The position numbers and the translations under genes are program-made. From contig CM114274.1 of the NCBI GenBank assembly GCA_050084515.1, forward strand, positions 41,540,001 to 41,604,000: a stretch of 64,000 nt of DNA, written 5' to 3'. Shown one piece after another: positions 56,935 to 64,000 of the stretch. A model generated the notes under the pieces. It saw only the letters and a list, made by a program, of their open reading frames with translations, made no database searches and was not told the DNA's origin. Source of the DNA: Blasia pusilla. Lineage: Eukaryota; Marchantiophyta; Marchantiopsida; Blasiales. Numbering within the stretch: the first letter of the stretch is position 1; every line of letters starts with the position of its first letter.

Positions 56935-58575
56935 ATGATAGAGAAAGAATATGATTATGGTTTTTGGACCAAGATGAAGGGGGAACATGCATTTGAAATG
57001 CTTGAGAGGCTAGCAAATTCCTACTATTTATCTGAATCTTTTGTCAAGAAGGCCAATTTTTTTGGTTTGTGCGGGACTTCTCTGTTTGAAAGGGGACAAA
57101 GGATCTTCAAAGTATGTGAAAGATCTGCGATTCTTTTTTGTTGTTCTAGAATTTAGAAACTTCTCTTGCCCAAAGAATACAATCCTTGTGGACATTCGGA
57201 TCAGTTGCCTCCTTTTGAATGATCCAAATAGCATTATAGCTCCTCCAGAATTTAATATACTTCTAGGACCCTGATACGAGAAAAATCATTATGAGGCCAA
57301 TACTATTCTCTCTTACCTTCTCATAATAAAATAGAGTTTCTTGGATGGGATGAGTGTTAGTCATTTTATTAGTACTAGGCGGATGGTTTTCCAAACCCAC
57401 ATTCTACTAGTAGTAATGATAAACGTCTTCTCCATGCAAGCCAAGATAAGCTAAAGACCTTGATCTTATTCTAGAATGTACCGCAGAAGTCATCTTCCGT
57501 AGCATGGACCAGATATTAGTGGAAGTTGTGAGGCCAACATGCAGTATCAATGCCTTCCTTATTGCTAGGTGTTGTTTGTAGTATCGGACGGAGAAACATC
57601 TCCCGGTTGGAGTTCCCGACAACATCGTGAAGTTGGAGACTCGTATGTTTGCAAAGTGGAAGAATGAGTATGGTTTCAAGGCCTTCATTGATAAAAGTGG
57701 CTTCTTAGACCTTGAGTTTGTAGCATGGTGGAGTTAGAAGGATGAATCGTCACTCGGTGTCTACATCGATACCAACATGAGCTTTGTGGATTATGACTCC
57801 CTCCCTTATATTTATGACGTTTTCCCTTATGGTGCCCTGCTTGATGGGAGCATGAACACTTTGTGGAATGTAGTGGTGCAGTATGAGGGTTCCAACAAGG
57901 TGTTTATCATCAACGTGTAGGAGCATCACTTTGTGTTAAGGGTTGTAGCCAAGTATATCATCATTGTAGATACCCTAGGTTCTTGCCTAGACAGGGAATG
58001 TAAGAAGGCGTACCAAATCTTCTCAGACTCCACGGCGTCTGCTGTGGTGGATAAAGTATTCAACTACTCCATGAAAGGGAATGATCTCCAACAACCACCG
58101 GCACAGTGCTTGCTTGTGATCGGGCAAGAAGTTGCCCATTTTTTCTTTGACGAATACAGCATGCACGAATTGAAGCATCACTTTTTCAGCTACATCATTG
58201 TAAAGGCTAAGGACTCGGATGTGGACCTATGTAGTTTAGACCAAGATTATCATAAGAAGAATTACGATAAGTTCCAAGCTATCTACTAGACCCTAAAGCA
58301 AGATCTCACCAAATTGATTTCACAAGGATTGTTCTTACTCCGAGGGAGGGAAGATTTAGTTGGAGTAACTTTGCCAATGGACTCAATACGTATATGAGTA
58401 AGGTCTAGGACAAGATTAGTGACCTTGCCACTGATGAGACACTCTTGCGATAGAGCAAGAAGAGATCTCACCGAGCGTAACAAGTAGCTGAAATGATACT
58501 GTATTTTGATGCCATTGGGCACATTTGTAAATACAACTTGAAATTAAGCATATTGAAGCGGATGGATTAAGGAAG
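56935..58575 (+). pseudogene. Decayed gene of unknown family, all clear nonsense changes of C-to-T type
   Basis: A plus-strand coding sequence is traceable over about 1.2 kb. The part 57470-58289 stays in one frame, interrupted by TAG at 57579, 57735, 57918 and 58287. A frame change then leads into another piece with two TAG and one TAA (to about 58570). Further upstream (56935-57150) a separate frame (EKEYDYGFWTKMKGEHAFEM) is probably an earlier exon or shifted part. Recognisable pieces include KLETRMFAKWKNEYGFKAFI, EHHFVLRVVAKYIIIVDTLG and GQEVAHFFFDEYSMHELKHH. The His-Phe-x-Leu ... hydrophobic-Asp-(Ser/Thr)-Leu arrangement recalls papain-fold peptidases such as Ulp1-type proteins of some plant transposons. 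That is a guess and no active-site cysteine was located. Confidence 0.5.
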
Positions 58576-60430
58576 TATGTTGCCCAGGTTTGAGCCGGTC
58601 GATGTCGCAAGTATAACAACGGATGAGACTCTCCTCTGATTAGGAGTGTATTGTCTATAATCGTAAATTCTCTCTTATTAGATATTTGTAAGCACGTACA
58701 ACGGGAATTGTAACATATTGCAGAGCATGGAAGTTGAGATTACAAGAAATGTAACATATTGTAGAAAGTGGAAGCTAAAGATTGTGAAGCCATGTGATTT
58801 TTGGGGATTTTTTTTTCATCATCTCGAATTAGAATTCCAAATCTTATATATTCAATAAGCAAATTTACTCTCATCTAATGATCGTGCGATGGACTTGTTA
58901 CGTGACATGTGTGTACAGTTTGTTCTTGTAGAGGTTGCATCTTCGACGTTGCTATCCTCTTGATCGATTGGAACTAAAGTTTCAATCAGCTTGCTCCTAA
59001 GATCCCTACGTTGGAAATAAATATAGAATCAAAACTTTGGTTCTAATTTTGTCCCAAACTGCCATGCCCGCTGAACATCATTTGGAGCCATACTTAGTCT
59101 AAGTGGAATTGCATCCTAAGATCCAGTTCCGGCCAACGAAGGCGTCTGTAAAAGGGAATCCCCCATCCTCAATTGAAACTCTAATTCCGAATGGCCTACT
59201 CCTAAGATCCTTATGTGTTCAGAAAATATAGAATTACAACCTAAGTTCTGAATGGAGTTCCAAATTGCCGTGCCTACTGAACTTCATTTGGAGCCAAACT
59301 TAGTCTAAGTCTAATTAGATCCTAAGATCCAATTCAGGTTGCAAAACGTGCCCCATAATGGGAAATCCCCATCCTTGATTAGAATTGTAGTTCCTAATCA
59401 AAGCCTAAGTTTTGATTGTGTCCCAAACTACCGCGCCCGCCAAACGTCATTTGGAGCCATACTGTATTTTGATGCCATTGGGTACATTCGTAAATAGAAC
59501 GTGAAATGGAGCAAATAGAAGCGGATGGATTAAGGAAGTATGTTGCCCAGGTTTTGAGCCAGTCGATGTGAGAGATATAGCAATAGATGAGACTCTCCTC
59601 CGATTGGAAATATATTGACTGCAATTGTAAATTCTCTAGTACTAGATATTTGTAGTCATATACAACAGGAATTATAATTTATTGCAAAGAATGGAAGCTA
59701 AGATTGCGAGAATTGTAACATATTGCAAAAAGTGGAGGCTAAAGATTATGAAGCCATATGATTATCGGGGATTTTTTTTCATCATCCCAAATTCAAACTT
59801 GAGTTCCAAATCTTATATATTCAATGAGCATATTTACTCTCATCTGATGATCCTGTGATGGACTTGTTATGTGACATGTGCGTATAGTTTCTTCTTGTAG
59901 AGCTTGCATCTTCAACGTTGCCATCCTCACGATCGATTCGAACTGTAGTTCCAATTAGCTTGCTCCTAAGATCCCTACATTGGAAATAAATCTAGAATCA
60001 GAACTTTGGTTCTAATTATGTCCCAAACTTCTACGCCCGCTTAACGTCATTTGGAGCCATACTTCATGTGATTCCAATTGCATCCTAAGATCCAATTCCA
60101 ACCAAAGAAGGCGTCTGTAAAAGAGAATTCCCTTTCCTCAATTGGAATTGTAGTTTTTAATGGCCTGCTCCTCAGATCCCTATTTGCTCAACAAATGTAG
60201 AATCGGAATCTAAGTTCAAAATTATGTCCTAAACTGCCGCGTTCGCCAAACGTCATTTGAAGTCATGCTTGGACTAAGTCCAATTGGATCTTAAGATCCA
60301 ATTCCAGTTGCAAAAGATATGTGGTAAAGGGAAATCCCCATCATTAACTAGAACTGTAGTTCCAAATGGCTTGTTCCTTACCTCCCAATAGGTCGGCAAC
60401 AAGTGTAGAATTGAAATCTTAGTTCTGATA
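58501..60430. repeat. Tandem higher-order duplication, unit about 965 bp
   Basis: gtattttgatgccattggg(c/t)acatt recurs at 58501 and 59464, and ttctaatt(t/a)tgtcccaaact recurs at 59041 and 60010, with the same order of sequences between them. The first unit begins inside the 3' end of the decayed gene. At the junction of the second unit both sides share atact, so the duplication may have used this microhomology. Confidence 0.85.
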
Positions 60431-60880
60431 ATGTCCCAAACTACGGCGTCCACTTAATGACATTTGGAGCCAGACTTAGTCTGAGATCAATTGGATCCTC
60501 AAATCCAATTCCGACCGTAGAAGGCGTATGGTAAAGGAAAATCCTCATCCTCGATTGGAACTGTAGTTCCAAATAGCCTGCTCCAAAGATCCTTTTGTTT
60601 TCATAAAATATAGAATCGGAACCTAAGTTCTGAGCTGTGAGCGATATTATCACGCTCGTTGAACATCATTTAGAGCAAAACTTAGTCCGAGTCCAATTGG
60701 ATCCCCGGCCGTAAAAGGCATCCGGTAAAAGGGAATCCTTATCCTCGATCAGAACTGTCGTTCTAAATGGCCTACTTCTAAGATCCTATGTGTTTAAGAA
60801 ATGTAGAATCAAAACCTAAGTACTGAATTGTATCCCAAACTTTCGCGCTCGTTGAACGTCATTTGGAGTAAACTCAGAGA
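59040..60880. repeat. Tandem repeat array of a roughly 205-bp unit
   Basis: Eight recognisable units begin near 59052, 59253, 59421 (cut short), 60020, 60227, 60432, 60638 and 60830. The consensus includes gtcccaaactgccgcgcccg, aacgtcatttggagccatac and a palindromic box like ccaattggatcctaagatcc followed by aatt. Spacing is mostly 192-207 bp. The unit between 59421 and 60020 is interrupted by the 965-bp duplication. Such arrays occur as satellites and in subterminal parts of DNA transposons. Confidence 0.85.
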
Positions 60881-60884
60881 TAGA

Positions 60885-62420
60885 GATTTTAAGGGCGTTG
60901 TTTCGCTAGACTCCAAACTGATTTCCATGACCCACCCCGGGTATCCATGGCTAGGAATCCTCTCTCCCAAAAGGCATTGTAACAAAGCAAATCCTACTCA
61001 CAACTTTCTATTATCATCGAAAACACCCCTTCAAACTAATCTAGCAAGTAGTTTCGGTTCTTTGCGATCTGGTTCCTTCCAGGTTATCCATTCTCATCCC
61101 CTTAGTGGCCGTTAGTCCTGTAAGTTTCCCTAAGTATGAAAGGGAATCAGATTTTGTTTTCTATAATAGTTTAACAGTCATTTCTCCTACGTTCTGTCTA
61201 TCCTGTACATCTATGTGAGTAATAGTATATCGGAAACTTAATTCCAGGGACGAGCTTCTGGAACTACGATGGAGTCCATCCGTACCTGAATTTCTATGGC
61301 CAGCCCAAGAGGTCATGAAAATAACATCCCTTCAGAATGGCGACATTTCGTCTAATATCATATCGCTGCACATGCTCCTTGCTAAGGAAATCGGGCTGTC
61401 GGGTTGTGATTGAGTACAAAATAAGATTCAAGAGATCAATAGCTTACTTGATACCTGATTCTCCTGCACAATCAGGCATCTTTATTGCCAGATTCATGGG
61501 CCATGTAAGTTTTATGTCATTGGAAGGGTTCTCACTCATTTTAGTATCGGTTATTTAGTGGGAATGAGTATGCGTTGGGATGGAACCTTATGCTCTATTG
61601 TAAGTGGATGCAAGTGCATGCAAGTATAACAGTAATACTACCTAAGAAATAGGTAATCAAACCCAACCCCAGCATTTGGATTTGGATCCTCTTGTGCATC
61701 AAGACTCTCTTAGCTAAGGTTCTGAGCTGGTAGGTACAGCACCATCCAAAACGAAGCTATTTCCTTAATGCAACACTAGCTAGTGGGAGTGGCTTAGAAG
61801 AAGGGTTTACTAGACCTTTTTTTCTCTCTTATTTCACCTAAAATGTAGAAATATTTGATAGAGATACTCCTTAATCATCCCATGTATTTGACCCCCTTTC
61901 CTTTTTCTGCCTAGAGATTCTTATTGTGCAGGTTAACTTATTATTCCACAATCAACCAGTGAAAAGAAAAGGGATACAATTTCTTCTAGTTGTGTGTGAA
62001 TTATTCACAACTGTGATTGGAATAAAATTGTAATGAATTTTGAAAACCATCTTTTGAGTGTCCATTCTAGATCCAGGATTGAATCCAAAATTTATATTAG
62101 TGCCTCATTCATGCAAAACAAGTGAATAGAATTAGAATGGCAAATCAGCACCATCAAAATACTTTCCCTTGGAAATAATATGGTACTTTCTCAAGCTATG
62201 GGTGACAATCTATAGCACTTACATACTTTCAGCTAGATTGATGGGATGCTCATTAATTATAAGATTGTTTTTTTTCAAGGCAAAGGACTGCCTCCAAAAG
62301 AGAAGTTTGGAACACATGCCTTCGGGTTACTCACAATAGTAATTAAGATCCAACCTTAACTTCAACCTGATGTAAGTGAAGTCGAAGCTGTGACACATTA
62401 AAAAAGAAAATGAAGAAATC
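60885..62420. other. No supported gene
   Basis: Plus-strand frames at 60828-61115 (95 residues, overlapping the last satellite unit) and 61337-61558 (73 residues) have no recognised domain. The rest is AT-rich and I see nothing else in it. Confidence 0.3.
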
Positions 62421-62426
62421 GGACAG

Positions 62427-62451
62427 AAGCCCATGAAGATTTCATGGGCTT
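62427..62451. repeat. Perfect 11-bp hairpin with 3-nt loop
   Basis: 62427-62437 (aagcccatgaa) pairs with 62441-62451. It looks like a bacterial terminator, but in this context it is one of the many fold-backs. Confidence 0.65.
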
Positions 62452-62537
62452 TTCTTATTGGAATCGAAAAGAGCATTCCATGTCCATTATCTTACTCTGG
62501 GCATCAATCTGGTGACAAGAATTCTTAGTTGGAAACA

Positions 62538-62804
62538 CTATCGCCCACCTACAGAAAACAAGGCATAAACGGATGTATCGTTACAAGTTTCACTCCATCT
62601 GGATCTCTGTCTCTCCCGACTCCACCAAGGCCACCCTTTGGGTATGAAGCAACTCGGATTTCTCGCACTTTCCATTACCGCCACCTCTTTAGCATCATCT
62701 GGAGTTGTGAGCATCCGGTGGCTCGGTAGGACCTCGGTGTACACTATTCCAGTGGCGTTTGGGCTGGGACATGTGATCACTCGCCATATGATTTCAAAAT
62801 TCAA
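62538..62804 (-). CDS. Hypothetical 88-residue frame, possibly an exon
   Basis: The first 55 residues look protein-like (TGIVYTEVLPSHRMLTTPDD), while the last 30 are Arg/Ser-rich and may be intron. A pyrimidine-rich stretch followed by tgtag lies near its 3' end on the minus strand (near 62553), compatible with a splice acceptor. I recognise no family and no linkage to the coding end at 63913. Confidence 0.25.
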   Translation of the reverse strand: MNFEIIWRVITCPSPNATGIVYTEVLPSHRMLTTPDDAKEVAVMESARNPSCFIPKGWPWWSRERQRSRWSETCNDTSVYALFSVGGR

Positions 62805-62809
62805 TCTAT

Positions 62810-63680
62810 TTGTTTAAGAGTATGGACCAGAACTAATAAAAATATCCCTATTTTAAGATGGGAAGTAAGAAAAAGAGCACCTATATTTTACGGGTGTAAG
62901 GTGAAGCTTGAGATTACGTGGATTATCTTGAAAGCAGTTAGAGCTCCTCTGAGCGTTTAATTCGATGATACTTTTTCTTGTAGTAAGAGCTTTTTAGATT
63001 GATGAGCTTTTTACCTTTGGGTACGGGTGTAGATACACATAGCTGAAACAATCAATGTGCTAATGGATTCCCATGGGAGCTTATGAATGTTATGATGTCA
63101 ATACGGAGCATTTCACTCGTCCCACTACTTTCGTCAATATTTAAGAAAGCATCAATGGATCAATTGAGGATAGGGAGCCATGAAAGTCATATGTCCATAC
63201 AAGCGCCAAGACTAATACTCATGAAATAGCGAATATTTGTTGAGGGTGCAATATGTCCTACTGTGTTTTGGCACTAAAAAGCGTTACTAGAACTACCAAT
63301 CACAAATTCTTAAGCCCAAGCTCTGATTCTTAAGCCCGCAATTTAGTTGGATTGATGAAGGAGAAGATGGCCATAGGGAGTATTCATTAACCATGGGATG
63401 GGTTAAGTTCGAAGCAGGTAGTGTGTACGGAAACATCATTTGATCAGCTAGTATCACCTTTTCGTGTCCCAAATCTTCTTAAAAAATCTCGAACAGAAAA
63501 TCAAGCAAGATCATGAACATGATTGCCTTCCAGTGTCACCTTTCTTATTCCAGATTTTGTTTCAAAGTGGCATGCTTAAAACGAAGAGACGGTGAGAAAT
63601 CCAAAATATACTTTATTTCAAGTCCAAAGAAGAGCTCCAAACTAGAAGTTCAGAAACTGACAGTTCAGAGTTCATCGTAG
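62810..63680. other. No supported gene
   Basis: AT-rich sequence. attcttaagccc is repeated at about 63307 and 63328. Nothing else is visible. Confidence 0.35.
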
Positions 63681-63912
63681 GTGTGGAAAAAAGCCAAACT
63701 TAGGTTAGTGTCAAAGCCAAGCCACCCAAATATAAAAAAGGAAAAGAAGAAACTCGGAAGCCAGCCAATTTTCGCAGGCGGTGACATCCTCATTGGAGTC
63801 GCAGAGACCGATCCCATCGATTGGTGCTTTAATATGCAAATCGCCCATCATCTATGCATTGATCAATCTTTGCCTCTATTGATACGTAGAATTACCAGGA
63901 AACGCGCCGATT

Positions 63913-64000
63913 TCACTCGATCTCAATCTCGCCATCGGTGTTAGCCACGAAGGCCGCCCCGCGAGCCTGGAGCCACGCGATTTTCTCGCACTCGGGGAGA
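63913..64000 (-). CDS. C-terminal end of an unidentified protein, running off the right edge
   Basis: On the minus strand 28 in-frame codons precede a TGA at 63913-63915. They encode LPECEKIAWLQARGAAFVAN and then TDGEIEIE. The sequence is much more GC-rich than the flank, and GC drops sharply right after the stop, which is the usual look of a real gene's 3' end here. The bulk of the gene lies beyond position 64000, so no function can be given. The plus-strand frame at 63681-63944 overlaps its end and is probably a shadow. Confidence 0.45.
   Translation of the reverse strand, partial: LPECEKIAWLQARGAAFVANTDGEIEIE

Noticed and set aside
62427-62451. Hairpin followed by T residues resembling a rho-independent terminator
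   Set aside because: The window is eukaryotic nuclear DNA with retrotransposons, and there is no bacterial gene structure. It fits the general set of fold-backs.

Overview
This is eukaryotic nuclear DNA, most likely from a land plant. Three degenerate Ty1/copia elements, two 3' fragments of a non-LTR retrotransposon, short telo-box-like strings (about 11354-11366 and 12562-12571) and nonsense changes of the CAG-to-TAG type (expected from deamination of CHG-methylated cytosine) all fit a plant. There is no rRNA or tRNA gene, no CRISPR array, no operon structure and no organellar signature that I can see. I cannot name the species; a non-seed plant is possible but unproven. Most of the window is AT-rich repeat debris, and the credible genes sit in it as small, GC-richer islands.

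The central finding is a tandem family of eight small secreted proteins, all on the minus strand, spread from 10.9 to 42.9 kb (genes at about 10.9, 15.4, 17.8, 23.6, 27.0, 33.6, 38.6 and 42.1 kb). Each open frame is uninterrupted, with a signal peptide, a mature part of about 85-95 residues and six cysteines in conserved positions, the last cysteine being the C-terminal residue (except in the eighth gene, which runs on for 144 residues). The mature protein shows a two-fold internal repeat. I infer a two-motif beta/gamma-crystallin-like (Greek key) fold, of the general type of the plant antimicrobial protein MiAMP1. Between the genes lies a second, strongly decayed sequence family (segments at 20.3-21.6, 28.1-29.3 and 34.1-35.5 kb), so the array probably grew by duplicating larger units.

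Layout. 0.4-3.7 kb: copia element 1, minus strand, truncated in reverse transcriptase, with gag, primer-binding site and LTR start. 3.7-10 kb: repeat debris, a possible solo LTR at 5.7 kb, tandem duplications and a copia RNase H remnant at 9.7-10.0 kb. 10.9-43 kb: the secreted-protein array, with a LINE 3' end at 12.7-13.3 kb and a roughly 40-bp minisatellite at 34.4-35.2 kb. 43-49 kb: short tandem duplications, a second LINE 3' end at 45.6-46.6 kb and non-coding sequence. 49.1-54.7 kb: two related copia copies in inverted orientation. 56.9-58.6 kb: a decayed gene of unknown family, followed to 60.9 kb by tandem repeats of about 205 bp and a 965-bp higher-order duplication. 61-64 kb: mostly unassigned, with the C-terminal end of an unidentified protein running off the right edge on the minus strand.

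A second window-wide pattern is an excess of short, near-perfect fold-back hairpins. In three places within the copia copies, comparison of the two paralogues shows that one arm was newly made as an inverted copy of the other, which suggests snap-back template-switch mutation.
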